Notes: generated by a model from the sequence alone, not told the origin. A DNA stretch of 64,000 nt from Hungatella_A sp034142505 (GCA_034142505.1 JAWZDV010000017.1:36558-100557); one strand, 5' to 3'; shown: positions 8,537-17,266, numbered from the stretch's first letter. Translations and numbers: made by a program.

Positions 8537-10026
8537 CCGATCACCCCTCCCGCAAGCAGTTCAAAATAATGTATCAATGGCCTGGAATACAGTCCCAGCA
8601 GGATAATCACCGCCGCAAAGAAGATCAGCGGCAGTTTCATTTTCCAGCTTGGATCGCTCAGAGTTTTCAAGTCTTTGTCACCCAGAGCACCCGCAGAGCC
8701 ATTCTTCGGGAAATACGCCCGCACCACCACCGTCAGCATATACACCGCGGTCATAAGCGCCGAGTAGAGCAGCACCCCGACCGCCGCGTAAGCCATCGGC
8801 GCGCTACAGTCCACCGCCGCCTGGGCGATATTCCATTTACTGATAAATCCTGCAAAGGGCGGTATCCCAATCAGCGACAGCGAAGCGATGGTAAAGCAGG
8901 CAAAGGTCACCGGCATTTTGTATCCCATTCCATCCAGCTCATACACATATTCTTTCCCCGACCGATGCATGACAGCCCCGGCGCAGAAGAATCCGCAGAT
9001 CTTCATAAATGCATGGAACACCAGGTGCGACAGTGCCGCCACCATTCCCAAAGGACTCATCATCGTCGCCGCCAGCAGAATATAGGACAAATTGCTGATG
9101 GTGGAGTAAGCCAGCCTTCTCTTAAAGTGAATTTCCTTCACCGCCATGGTAGATCCATAGATAATTGTAACCATAGCCGCTCCCATCACCAGCCACTGCG
9201 CCCAGGTCCCTTTTAAGAACCCGGCGCCATAGCTGTAATAAGTCAGCCGGATAATGGCAAATGCCCCCGATTTCACCACAGCCACCGCATGGAGCAGCGC
9301 CGTCACCGGCGTCGGAGCCACCGAAGCGCTTGGCAGCCACCCGTGGAACGGGAAAATCGCCGCCTTCACACCAAATCCGAAAAATGCAAACACATACATC
9401 GCCAGCAGAATATTGGCATGCCCCTGGGCCGCCTCCTGATTCAGCACGCCTCCCAGCACAAATTCCGTGGACCCGCCGTAAGTCATGATAAAAACCAGAC
9501 TGAAAAATGCAAACGCCGCGCCGCCCAGCGAGTAATACAGATACTTCCTGCTGGCCCGGATCGCCTCCTTCGTCATGGTAAACATCACCAGCGGGAAGGT
9601 CACCAGCGTCATCAGCTCATAAAACAGATACAGCGTCACCAGATTCCCCGCAAATGCAATCCCCACGGTAATCCCGTAAGTCATCACATAATAAGCAAAA
9701 AAGGTATGGGTTTTCTCCTCGTGTTCCATATACTCAAACGCATACAGCGTAGCCAGCGGCCAGAGAATCGCCACCAGTCCCGCGAACACCCGCCCCATCC
9801 CGTCGATCCGGAATTCCAGCTTCAACTCCCCAAACAGCCGGAACAGCACCACGCTGTCCCCCGCCCGGGTCACAATCAGCCACAGCACCAGCAGACTGTT
9901 TAAAATCACCAGCCCTTCGGTCACCCACTGGTTCACCCGCTGTTTATGCCGGTAAGGGGAGAACAGAATCGCCGCGCCGCCGATGATGGGAAGCAGGACC
10001 GGCAAAAACAAACTTAGTTGGTTCAT
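8533..10026 (-). CDS. MrpD/NuoM-like antiporter subunit (copy 3 of 4 in operon order)
   Basis: A 497-aa polytopic membrane protein of the proton-conducting transporter family. The TM5 glutamate is in LYLFYELMT and the TM7-8 signature reads GFGVKAAIFPFHGWLP then TPVTALLHAVAVVKSG. HLVFHAFMK carries a further histidine/lysine pathway segment. It differs from its two neighbours in having ASVAPTPV instead of AHPVAPAP, so it is diverged and not a recent duplicate. It overlaps the downstream gene by 4 bp and lies 12 bp after the upstream one, so all are co-transcribed. Confidence 0.9.
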   Translation of the reverse strand: MNQLSLFLPVLLPIIGGAAILFSPYRHKQRVNQWVTEGLVILNSLLVLWLIVTRAGDSVVLFRLFGELKLEFRIDGMGRVFAGLVAILWPLATLYAFEYMEHEEKTHTFFAYYVMTYGITVGIAFAGNLVTLYLFYELMTLVTFPLVMFTMTKEAIRASRKYLYYSLGGAAFAFFSLVFIMTYGGSTEFVLGGVLNQEAAQGHANILLAMYVFAFFGFGVKAAIFPFHGWLPSASVAPTPVTALLHAVAVVKSGAFAIIRLTYYSYGAGFLKGTWAQWLVMGAAMVTIIYGSTMAVKEIHFKRRLAYSTISNLSYILLAATMMSPLGMVAALSHLVFHAFMKICGFFCAGAVMHRSGKEYVYELDGMGYKMPVTFACFTIASLSLIGIPPFAGFISKWNIAQAAVDCSAPMAYAAVGVLLYSALMTAVYMLTVVVRAYFPKNGSAGALGDKDLKTLSDPSWKMKLPLIFFAAVIILLGLYSRPLIHYFELLAGGVIG

Positions 10027-10038
10027 ACAATCCCCTCC

Positions 10039-11520
10039 CTACATCACCGCAGCCGCGATCGTCTCGATAAAGTGAATCAGTGGCGCCGGGAACATGCCAA
10101 ACACCACGGCCCCCGCCGTCATAAGCAGCATGGGAACCAGCATCCACAAAGACGGCTCCAGCTTCTTTGCGTTTCCATAATCATAATCCGCTCCCGGGAA
10201 GAACCCGTGGATGGTCACCGGCAGCAGATATCCGGCAGTCAGCAGCGCGCTGATTAACAGCACCGCGGGACCAATCCAGGAAAATGCGCCCACGTCCGCA
10301 GCCAGGGCTCCCGTAGCCAGATACCATTTACTCACAAACCCGCTGGTTGGAGGAATTCCCACCAGCGTGATGGATACCAGCGTAAAGCACCAGATAGTAA
10401 TCGGCATCTGTTTCCCGATCCCCCGAAGCTCACTGACCTTCTTAAGCCCCGTCTTGTAAATGATGGCGCCTGCTCCGAGGAACAGCGTATTCTTCACCAG
10501 TGAGTGGAATACCACATGGGAGAGCGCGCCCACCAGCCCAAGGGGGGTCAAAAGCGACAGCCCAAACATCATGTAGGACACCTGGCTCACCGTGGAGTAA
10601 GCGAGACGTTTCTTCATCACCGGTTCTTTGTATGCCAGCATGGACCCCATAAACACCGTCAGCAGCGCCAGAACCATCCAGACCGTCTGCACCCAGGTTC
10701 CCCGGATCAGATCAGGTCCCACCATATAGAAAACTACCCTCACAATGCCAAGAATACCGGCCTTCGTGATCAGACCCGACAATACCGCACTGGCCGGGGC
10801 CGGAGCCACCGGGTGGGCGGTAGGCAGCCACCCGTGCATGGGGAACATACCCGCCTTCGTGCCAAATCCCACGATCATGCACAGAACCACCACAAGCATC
10901 AGTCCCTCATGACCTGCCAGCGCCGTCCCGTTCAGCACACCGCCGGGAGTGAAGGTCAGTGTGTCCGCATAATGGGCAATCACAAAGATTCCAAACAGCG
11001 CCAGAAACGCGCCTGCAATGGAGTAATACAGGTATTTGAGGCCCGCCATCACCGCTTCCTTTGTCAGCTCGTGGAGTACCAGCGGAAGCGAGGTCAGAGT
11101 CATCATCTCATAGAACACATAAAACGTAACCAGGTTGGCGGCATAGTCAAGACCGATCAGCACGCCAAGCACAATCAGATAGAAGCCGAAGAACCGGAAC
11201 TCGTCCCGCTCATGCTTCATATATTCCACCGAAAACATTCCCGCCATCAGCCACACAAAACAGGTCAGCAGGGAAAACAGCCGCGACACGTTGTCCACAT
11301 GAAGGGCGATGGTGATGGTATCCGTCAGCTGCCACAGCGTCAGTCTGCTGTCAGGCTGGAAGGCGATGGCAGTACAGACGGCCAGATTCACCAGGAGCAC
11401 GGCCAGCGAGATGCCAAGCATCTGTTTCCGGTTTCCACGGATGCTTTTGATGGAGAGAACCAGAATCCCCGCCACAATCGGCAGGAGGACTGGAAGCAAT
11501 AACAAGAAATTCTGTCTCAT
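10039..11520 (-). CDS. MrpD/NuoM-like antiporter subunit (copy 2 of 4)
   Basis: A 493-aa membrane subunit of the same family. Motifs: FYVFYEMMT (TM5 glutamate), GFGTKAGMFPMHGWLP and AHPVAPAPASAVLSG, then LITKAG, and HVVFHSLVK. The signature is closer to the 722-aa protein than to the 497-aa one. Fourteen or so hydrophobic segments are visible. It lies 29 bp after the MrpD-like gene at 11550-13094. Its expected role is one half-channel for H+ or Na+ in the membrane arm. Confidence 0.9.
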   Translation of the reverse strand: MRQNFLLLLPVLLPIVAGILVLSIKSIRGNRKQMLGISLAVLLVNLAVCTAIAFQPDSRLTLWQLTDTITIALHVDNVSRLFSLLTCFVWLMAGMFSVEYMKHERDEFRFFGFYLIVLGVLIGLDYAANLVTFYVFYEMMTLTSLPLVLHELTKEAVMAGLKYLYYSIAGAFLALFGIFVIAHYADTLTFTPGGVLNGTALAGHEGLMLVVVLCMIVGFGTKAGMFPMHGWLPTAHPVAPAPASAVLSGLITKAGILGIVRVVFYMVGPDLIRGTWVQTVWMVLALLTVFMGSMLAYKEPVMKKRLAYSTVSQVSYMMFGLSLLTPLGLVGALSHVVFHSLVKNTLFLGAGAIIYKTGLKKVSELRGIGKQMPITIWCFTLVSITLVGIPPTSGFVSKWYLATGALAADVGAFSWIGPAVLLISALLTAGYLLPVTIHGFFPGADYDYGNAKKLEPSLWMLVPMLLMTAGAVVFGMFPAPLIHFIETIAAAVM

Positions 11521-11549
11521 AGGTATATCCCCCGTATTCTTTTAATCCA

Positions 11550-13094
11550 TTAATCAAACATAGCCAGCCCGACCTCAATGGCCCGGACAATCGGCTGTGA
11601 AAAGACACCCAGCACCACATTCAAAGCAATGAAACTGATCACCGCGATTCTGAAATTCCAGGAGGAAGCATTCGGTTTTCCTTCTATGACGGAAGCGGGA
11701 CCGGAAGCCGAGCCAGCCGCCGGGCCGGAGCCAGAGGCTGTCCCTTGCTCCGCCGGTGAATACAGCGTAATCACCAGTCTTAAGAAATACACCGCATTCA
11801 GCACCGTACTGACGCCAAGGGCCAGAATCGTCGGTATCATTTTCCCGGGACTTAAGGTGGCGGCGGAGGCGAACAGCAGCTTCGAGATAAATCCCGACAG
11901 CATGGGAAGTCCCACCATGGACAGCGCCCCGATGGCAAACCCGATGCCGGCCAGCCGGTTCCGGTACCCGGCGCCCCGCAGGCTCAAGTAGTCCTTCTTA
12001 TTGCCCGACACCTCATAAAGTCCCACCGAACTGACAAACAGCAGCGCTTTCGTCGCCGCGTGGCCAAGCAGATGGAACAATGCAGCCGTCATCCCGGCCG
12101 TCGTCCCCAGCCCGATGCCCAGATAGATGTAGCCGATCTGGGCCACCGAGGAGTAGGCGATCATACGCCTGGTATCCGTCTCGCTGATGGCATGGACCGA
12201 ACCCATGATCATCCCGCACAGGCCGAACACAAATAGCACGTTCACAATATGGCTGGCGATAATGTGCTGTTCCCCCAGCACCCGGTAAAACAATTTGATC
12301 AGCAGAAAGATATACCCTTTTGACACCAGTCCGGACAGAATCGCGCTGGCCGCCGGCGTCGCCGTGGAGTAAGCGTCCGGAATCCAGGAATGAAACGGAT
12401 ACAGACCGCTCTTAATCGCCAAACCTACGGAAATCACACTGATAATCACCAGCATCGGCACCGTGTAGGCCCCATCCGCCATGATCTGTGTGATCGCCTC
12501 CTTGGCGTTGGACATCAGCAGATGTCCCGTCACGTCATAGAGCAGGCTGAGACCGATAAGAAACAGGCCGGACCCCAGCTGGCTCATGATCATATACCGG
12601 ATCGCCGCCGTGTAGGCCTTTCCCTTCTGGCGGATCATAATCAGTCCGCACCCGGCGATGGTATTGATCTCGATAAACACATAAGCCGTAAATAAGTCGT
12701 TGGTATAAATCAGGGCCAGTAGAGAACTGAGAATCAGATCCACCAGCACAAAAAACAGATTCACCTTTGTGGATTCCACATCCACAAAGATATGGTCCAT
12801 CCCGCCGATGATGGACAGCAGCATCACGATGCAGAAGAGAAGCGCCGTCAGCGCCTCCAGCACTCCTGCCCGGATCTCATTGCCCCAGGGCGCGGGAAAA
12901 TGTCCCATCATATACGTATAGCTCTCTCCACTCTGCCACAGAAACGAAAGTACCATCGCCGACATGACCGTGATGATTGAGATGACCCCTAAGTTCACCC
13001 ATTTGGCCTTCCGCCCGCTTAGAACGGAGGAAATGATCCCGGCAAACATGGCCAGTATAATGGAGAAAAACGGAAAGTTTTGTACCAGTGCCAT
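11550..13094 (-). CDS. mnhD: MrpD/NuoN-like antiporter subunit (copy 1 of 4)
   Basis: A 514-aa membrane protein directly after the MrpC-like gene, the canonical position of MrpD/MnhD. The TM5 glutamate is in AYVFIEINT; the TM7-8 signature is AIKSGLYPFHSWIPDAYS followed by TPAASAILSGLVSKG; HLLGHAATK follows. A Gly/Ala/Ser-Pro stretch (about residues 448-475, translated from a GC-rich segment) interrupts the C-terminal loop and looks like a low-complexity insertion. Predicted to be part of a Na+(or K+)/H+ antiporter complex in the cytoplasmic membrane. Confidence 0.9.
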   Translation of the reverse strand: MALVQNFPFFSIILAMFAGIISSVLSGRKAKWVNLGVISIITVMSAMVLSFLWQSGESYTYMMGHFPAPWGNEIRAGVLEALTALLFCIVMLLSIIGGMDHIFVDVESTKVNLFFVLVDLILSSLLALIYTNDLFTAYVFIEINTIAGCGLIMIRQKGKAYTAAIRYMIMSQLGSGLFLIGLSLLYDVTGHLLMSNAKEAITQIMADGAYTVPMLVIISVISVGLAIKSGLYPFHSWIPDAYSTATPAASAILSGLVSKGYIFLLIKLFYRVLGEQHIIASHIVNVLFVFGLCGMIMGSVHAISETDTRRMIAYSSVAQIGYIYLGIGLGTTAGMTAALFHLLGHAATKALLFVSSVGLYEVSGNKKDYLSLRGAGYRNRLAGIGFAIGALSMVGLPMLSGFISKLLFASAATLSPGKMIPTILALGVSTVLNAVYFLRLVITLYSPAEQGTASGSGPAAGSASGPASVIEGKPNASSWNFRIAVISFIALNVVLGVFSQPIVRAIEVGLAMFD

Positions 13095-13095
13095 G

Positions 13096-13473
13096 TTATG
13101 GCTCCTCCTTCTGTGCTTCTATAATAATCTTGTCAAGATCCAGGGACCCGTACCGCTGGTACAGCCGCATGGTCAGCGCCAGCATGAGCGCCGTCACACT
13201 GACCGACACCACGATGCCCGTCAGCACAAGGCCGCTGGGAATGGGATTGATGTAGTCCGCCGGGTCCTGGTTTCCGTTCACCATGATAGGCACCATGCGC
13301 CCCTCAATATAACCCTTGGCGGCCAGGAACAGATACACCGCGGTATCCATAATATTCATCCCCATGATCTTCTTAATCAGATTCCGCTGAAGCAGGAGGA
13401 TGGTAAACCCGATGCCGAACAGAATGATGGCGGCAGTTTCTTCCATATTCATATAAAGATGCTGAAGCATCAC
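13096..13473 (-). CDS. mnhC: MrpC/NuoK-like subunit
   Basis: Small membrane protein of 125 aa with three hydrophobic helices, matching MrpC/MnhC and NuoK in length and pattern (IILFGIGFTILLLQRNLIKKIMG near the N-terminus, then DPIP-like NPIPSGLVLTGIVVSVS). It overlaps the preceding MrpB-like gene by 4 bp and ends 1 bp before the first MrpD-like gene. Its partner in the complex is the adjacent D subunit. Confidence 0.9.
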   Translation of the reverse strand: MMLQHLYMNMEETAAIILFGIGFTILLLQRNLIKKIMGMNIMDTAVYLFLAAKGYIEGRMVPIMVNGNQDPADYINPIPSGLVLTGIVVSVSVTALMLALTMRLYQRYGSLDLDKIIIEAQKEEP

Positions 13474-14432
13474 ATCCCCCCCTTTCTGAACAGACTGTAA
13501 AATGCGTACATGGTGCAGGCTACCACCAGCCCCACACAGATATTTAACGGCAGAATCAACCCGCTGCTCAGGATTGCCCCCGGTGTGCCAAGGGGAATCC
13601 CGCTTGCCAGATGGTTCGCTCCCGTAAAGAAAGAGTAGCTTTTGGCGATACAGTAAAAGGACAGCGCCCCCAGCGTGATACAGCGGAACGTCTTCTCCGT
13701 AAAGAATTTGGACGTCTTCTCAAACCCGAAGGCATTTAAGTAGAGGATCAGCCCGGACCCGGTGACCGCCCCTCCGGAGAACCCGCCGCCCGGAGACAAA
13801 TGCCCGTTTAAGATAATGTAAATGCCGAAAATCAGAATCAGCGGCACCAGCACACAGGCCACTTTCTGGAGAATGATATCATTTTTCGGCTCATACAGAC
13901 GGTCATTGGCCTCGGCCAGCCGTTTTCGCTGGGCGCTGCTGTCGCTGCTCTTGTCGATCCGCAGCAGAATCATCACGCAGCAGGAGGCGATAAAGAGCAC
14001 GCAGGACTCCCCGAAGGTATCAAAGGCACGGTAGTCCAAAATCATGCCGGTCACCATGTTGACAGCCCCTGTTTCCTGAAGGCCGCGGCTGATATACCTG
14101 GCCGACACCTCGTTGTTGTCCGGGTTGCCGGCATTGCCAAACACCGGCAGATAGGAGATGGTCCACATCAGCACCCCGATGATTCCTAAGCACAGCAGAA
14201 CGGACATAATCTTATAAAAGGTCCGGTAATATTTCACTTCCCGGTTATGGTCCAAATCAAATGCTTCGTTATGTATTTTTTTATAATCCACCGTGACCGT
14301 CTCGTCCTGTAAGCTGGAAGGTGGCGGCGGCACGATCTCCATCCGTCCCTCTAACGGGTCAATCTCCCCGTTCACCCACCGTTCCAAACGGCCAAAACGG
14401 GTATTTTCGTAATTATTTTTCTGTCTGCTCAT
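13470..14432 (-). CDS. mnhB: Fused MbhE-like and MrpB-like antiporter subunit
   Basis: A 320-aa membrane protein. I place the start at the ATG at 14432 because AAGGAGG lies 6 nt before it; the longer frame to 14477 overlaps the upstream gene much more. The N-terminal part (about residues 55-150, with NMVTGMILDYRAFDTFGE) resembles MbhE and the last segment of MrpA. The C-terminal part (about 170-318, with GHLSPGGGFSGGAVTGS) is a full MrpB/MnhB domain. In archaeal Mbh these are separate genes (E and F), and in classical Mrp the first belongs to MrpA, so the fusion is informative about the type of complex. Confidence 0.88.
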   Translation of the reverse strand: MSRQKNNYENTRFGRLERWVNGEIDPLEGRMEIVPPPPSSLQDETVTVDYKKIHNEAFDLDHNREVKYYRTFYKIMSVLLCLGIIGVLMWTISYLPVFGNAGNPDNNEVSARYISRGLQETGAVNMVTGMILDYRAFDTFGESCVLFIASCCVMILLRIDKSSDSSAQRKRLAEANDRLYEPKNDIILQKVACVLVPLILIFGIYIILNGHLSPGGGFSGGAVTGSGLILYLNAFGFEKTSKFFTEKTFRCITLGALSFYCIAKSYSFFTGANHLASGIPLGTPGAILSSGLILPLNICVGLVVACTMYAFYSLFRKGGM

Positions 14433-14679
14433 CGTCTGCCTCCTTTTGAATTGCCCGGATTTTCTTGAGTGTGACAAAGAACAGCACGCTGGTGACTCCC
14501 GCCCCCACAGCCGCCTCGGTGATCGCTAAATCCGGGGACTGTAACAGCACCCAGATGATCGCCATGCTCAAGCTGTATGACATGAAGATAATGATGGAGG
14601 TCAGCAGGTCCTTGGTGAGACTCACTGCCAGCGCGCAGACAATCAGACACAGCAGTAAGAATGCTTCAAACAGTTTCAT
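14413..14679 (-). CDS. DUF4040/MbhD-like subunit
   Basis: An 88-aa protein with three hydrophobic helices and the conserved segment SPDLAITEAAVGAGVTSVLFF, here shortened to its key part DLAITEAAVGAG. This is the MbhD domain that forms part of the C-terminus of MrpA in classical Mrp antiporters. It overlaps MnhG by 4 bp and the next gene by 20 bp. Present as a free-standing subunit it argues for an Mbh-like gene order without the hydrogenase. Confidence 0.87.
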   Translation of the reverse strand: MKLFEAFLLLCLIVCALAVSLTKDLLTSIIIFMSYSLSMAIIWVLLQSPDLAITEAAVGAGVTSVLFFVTLKKIRAIQKEADDEQTEK

Positions 14680-15032
14680 TGTGTTTCCTCCTCCTTTGCC
14701 GGCTGGTCTTCCACTTCAATGATGGGAAGATCGGTCAGATGTTCATCGGTGGTCACTTCCAGACGGCTGATCATATGCCCGGACACAGGGCTGGCTACCC
14801 AGAAAAACAGGATGAGCAGTAAAAGCTTTAAGCTGTCCATGGAAAAGCCGCGGATGATCATCAGACCCACAATCACAAATAAAATTCCAAGAGTATCCCC
14901 CATAGCCGCCGCATGCATCCGGTTGAGGGCTCGGTCAAACCGGTTGACGCCAAAGACAGCCAGTCCCATCGTGGCGATCCCGGTAATCAGAAAAAATGCC
15001 GCAAGGGCGAATTTACACCATTCGAAAGCCAT
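14676..15032 (-). CDS. mnhG: MrpG/MnhG subunit
   Basis: A 118-aa protein of the PhaG/MnhG/YufB family with three membrane helices. The family pattern FDRALNRMHAAAMGDTLGI is clear. It lies 1 bp after MnhF and overlaps the DUF4040 gene. Structural subunit of the cation/proton antiporter membrane complex. Confidence 0.93.
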   Translation of the reverse strand: MAFEWCKFALAAFFLITGIATMGLAVFGVNRFDRALNRMHAAAMGDTLGILFVIVGLMIIRGFSMDSLKLLLLILFFWVASPVSGHMISRLEVTTDEHLTDLPIIEVEDQPAKEEETQ

Positions 15033-15033
15033 G

Positions 15034-15369
15034 TCACTCCTCCTTTGTCCCTAAATCAGATGGTTCTTTTTCCTTCTGCTCTTTTTGCTCCCGATAAACG
15101 CCGATATAGACCTTGCACAGCACGATGACGGCAAGGAAACTGATCATGGCGTAGATGAGACTCACGTCCACCAGATAATTTTCATCCAGATAGACGGAGA
15201 GAATTGCTATGATAATAATGGTCATCGTTCCCACCATATTCACCGCGATGACCCGGTCCGCGATCCTCGGTCCCAGGACGGAACGGATGATACTGCAGAT
15301 AATGAAGATCCCCAGGACCACGACGCAGATGGTCAGCAGGATGCGGTAAGCGCTTTCCAGTTCAATCAT
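15034..15369 (-). CDS. mnhF: MrpF/MnhF subunit
   Basis: A 111-aa small membrane subunit of the MrpF/PhaF family, with three helices and the conserved GPRIADRVIAVNMVGT segment. It overlaps MnhE by 4 bp (ATGA). The C-terminal tail is charged (EQKEQKEKEPSDLG). Part of the Mrp-type complex. Confidence 0.93.
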   Translation of the reverse strand: MIELESAYRILLTICVVVLGIFIICSIIRSVLGPRIADRVIAVNMVGTMTIIIIAILSVYLDENYLVDVSLIYAMISFLAVIVLCKVYIGVYREQKEQKEKEPSDLGTKEE

Positions 15370-15842
15370 GCCATCATGTCCTCCTTTGCTTCCATTTCCT
15401 TTAAAATCGGGATGAAGGCGGATTGTTCAATTCCTTCCGCCAGTTCCTCGTCCAGACAGTGGATCAGAAACTCATTGCCCTCCACCGTGACCGTGATGGT
15501 ACCCGGCGTCAAGGTGATTGAGTTGGCCAGCATCACTTTTGCAAGTCCTGACTTTAAGTCTGTGCGAAATCTCACCAGCCGCGGTTCCGGCGTAAGCCTG
15601 GGGGAGAGAATCAGTTTCAGCACACAGATATTCGCCTTCACAATCTCCGTCACCAAAAGCCAGAAATAGCGGACAAACAGCGGCGCCAGCATAAACAGCA
15701 GCTTCTCTTTCTTAATGCTGTAATCCATGAATTTGCAGATAAATGCAAACAGGCAGGTGGAAATAGCGAGTCCGAACAGACAGATTTCCAGAGTGATCTT
15801 GCCGTTTAAAATCACCCATACCAGAAAAAATAACAGATACAT
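15366..15842 (-). CDS. mnhE: MrpE/MnhE subunit, first gene of the operon
   Basis: A 158-aa MrpE/MnhE subunit: two N-terminal membrane helices, then a cytoplasmic domain with the family motif MLANSITLTPGTITV. I chose the ATG at 15842 because TGGAGGGGC lies just upstream and MYLLFFLVWVI is the normal family start; an upstream in-frame start at 15953 would read through the structured leader. It heads the order E-F-G-DUF4040-(E/B fusion)-C-D-D-D-L. Confidence 0.93.
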   Translation of the reverse strand: MYLLFFLVWVILNGKITLEICLFGLAISTCLFAFICKFMDYSIKKEKLLFMLAPLFVRYFWLLVTEIVKANICVLKLILSPRLTPEPRLVRFRTDLKSGLAKVMLANSITLTPGTITVTVEGNEFLIHCLDEELAEGIEQSAFIPILKEMEAKEDMMA

Positions 15843-15884
15843 AGGTAAGCCCCTCCATTTTTGATTCATTGTGTCGCTGGGTCC

Positions 15885-16001
15885 GGGCAGAGCCTCAGAA
15901 AACCTCCGGTTTTCTGAGGTCGCTTCGCTCGTCATACAATCAGAAGCTGTCACAAAGCCGCCAGCGCCTTTGTGGCAGTTTCTGATTGCCTGACTCTGCC
16001 C
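15885..16001 (-). ncRNA. Folded three-stem leader of the Mrp operon
   Basis: A 117-nt element between promoter and MnhE start. An outer 8-bp stem (15885-15892 with 15994-16001) closes a junction of two hairpins: a perfect 12-bp stem (15893-15904 with 15908-15919) and a 21-bp stem with two G-U pairs (15937-15957 with 15968-15988). It starts at or within a few nt of the predicted transcript 5' end. It could be a cis-regulatory RNA, a stability element, or a dispersed palindromic repeat that happens to sit here; no known riboswitch class was recognised. Confidence 0.65.
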
Positions 16002-16010
16002 TATTCGAAC

Positions 16011-16039
16011 ATTATACCTTTCTTAGGATATTAGTACAA
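16011..16039 (-). promoter_or_regulatory. Promoter of the Mrp operon
   Basis: On the minus strand the -10 TATAAT (16011-16016) lies 17 bp from a weak -35 TTGTAC (16034-16039). The predicted start of transcription is close to 16004, so nearly the whole folded element at 15885-16001 is in the RNA leader. Confidence 0.65.
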
Positions 16040-16130
16040 GTCTTTGACAGGTTTTGATAAATTTTCCAGACAATAAAAATGACGGGATATTTTTCTTGCA
16101 TTTTTCCCCCGGTTCCTTTATGGAATATGA

Positions 16131-16169
16131 CGCCATCCAGTCGAGGCAGTTCAACTGGATGGCGTTTTT
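16131..16169 (+). terminator. Intrinsic terminator hairpin without an obvious upstream gene
   Basis: A perfect 10-bp stem (16131-16140 and 16155-16164) is followed by TTTTT. Nothing coding is visible upstream on this strand before the divergent Mrp promoter, so it is either a leftover terminator of a lost gene or part of a long leader of the nuclease gene at 16448. Confidence 0.6.
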
Positions 16170-16447
16170 GTGGTGTATGCAGACTAAAACCCATGGCGGT
16201 ATAGTGGATTTATAAAATATTAATTGCATCAAGATAGCGGATATGTTAGAATCAATTCAAAGCATATTTTTCATTTGCATTCCGTCGGGAATGCAGTCTG
16301 ATAATAGTTCTATTATTCTATTACACAAAAACATAGGATTTTGTGTAAATCCGAAAATTCATGCTTTTCATCACATGTTATAAGCAGGAGATTTCGGAGA
16401 AAAGAAAGCCTTCTGCGAACAATTAAATAGCAGAAAGGCGGCGAACC
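16170..16447. other. Non-coding AT-rich stretch before the Rpn-like gene
   Basis: No gene is seen. Two inverted repeats stand out: GCATTCC/GGAATGC around 16277-16293 and a perfect 10-bp hairpin TTACACAAAA (16321-16330) with TTTTGTGTAA (16339-16348). The second may be an operator or a weak terminator. I find no convincing promoter. Confidence 0.4.
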
Positions 16448-17266
16448 ATGAGCGGACAAAAGAGGCTGGAAGAGCTTGTGAAGCAGTTGAATGTCATGGA
16501 TGACACTATGTTTCACAAAGTAGCGGAAGATCCGGAGGTATGTGAGGAAATGCTCCGGGTATTTCTGGAAGATGAGGAACTGGTGATTCTCGACAGCACC
16601 CCACAGAAGTTTTTGAGAAATGCAGCAAATCGATCAGTAATTGTGGATGCATATTGCGAAGGTAAGAATCAGAAAAAATATGTGGTTGAGATGCAAAAGG
16701 GGGACTATGATGACCATCAGAAGCGCGTAAGGTACATAGGCTCCAATGTGGATACCAGGATCACGGAAAAGGGAATTGATTTTAAAGATATTTCGGAAGT
16801 GTATCTCATTTATCTCACGAAATTCGATGTATTTAAAAAGGAAAAGACCGTATATCACATTGACCGGATGATACAGGAGACGGGTGATGTGGTGGACAAT
16901 GGATTTCACGAAATCTATATCAATGCTGAGATAGATGACGGAAGTGAGTGTGCCAAATTGATGGAGTATATCAGCCATACAGAAGGGCGGAATGAAGCAT
17001 TTAAAAAGTTGTCAGATAAAATTTATTATTTGAAAGAGGAGGGAACCCATACGATGTGTGAGGCAGTAGAGGCATATGCGGCAGAAGTGGCGCAGAGAGC
17101 ATTAGAGGCAGAGAAACAGAATGCGTTAGAGGCAGAAAAACAGAGTGTAGCCGAATTCTTTAAAAATGGAGTCAGTTTGGAAGTTGTTTTAAAAAGTATG
17201 AAAACCTTAGACAAAGAGACCATTCAGGCGATATACCGGGAAGTGATGGGAGATTGTGACACCTAA
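16448..17266 (+). CDS. Rpn-family/PD-(D/E)XK nuclease (transposase-like) protein
   Basis: A 272-aa protein of the Rpn/PDDEXK_2 group, DNA nucleases common as multi-copy genes in Lachnospiraceae and historically annotated as putative transposases. The core is visible: an acidic residue in VIVDAYCEGKN followed by KKYVVEMQKGD, where E-x-Q is the modified active-site E-x-K. A coiled, Ala/Glu-rich segment with a tandem ALEAEKQ repeat follows (about residues 215-235), then the typical end FFKNGVSLEVVLKSMKTL. No inverted terminal repeats bound the gene, so it is not demonstrably a mobile element. It stands alone and ends before the terminator at 17414. Confidence 0.8.
   Translation: MSGQKRLEELVKQLNVMDDTMFHKVAEDPEVCEEMLRVFLEDEELVILDSTPQKFLRNAANRSVIVDAYCEGKNQKKYVVEMQKGDYDDHQKRVRYIGSNVDTRITEKGIDFKDISEVYLIYLTKFDVFKKEKTVYHIDRMIQETGDVVDNGFHEIYINAEIDDGSECAKLMEYISHTEGRNEAFKKLSDKIYYLKEEGTHTMCEAVEAYAAEVAQRALEAEKQNALEAEKQSVAEFFKNGVSLEVVLKSMKTLDKETIQAIYREVMGDCDT

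Noticed and set aside
10504..11502. Long plus-strand open frame (332 codons) opposite a MrpD-like gene
   Set aside because: It is antisense to a clear membrane protein gene, is extremely rich in His, Arg and Gln (the mirror of hydrophobic codons) and has no ribosome site.
6368..15842. Reading the operon as complex I or as a hydrogenase 4/Mbh cluster
   Set aside because: No NuoB/C/D/I, hydrogenase large or small subunit, or iron-sulfur protein is present; E, F, G and B subunits identify an Mrp-type membrane module.
15843..15953. N-terminal extension of MnhE
   Set aside because: It reads through the folded leader and lacks a ribosome site, whereas 15842 has GGAGGGG.
16448..17266. Calling the Rpn-like gene an insertion sequence
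   Set aside because: No terminal inverted repeats or target duplication were found; only the protein family is related to transposase-annotated nucleases.
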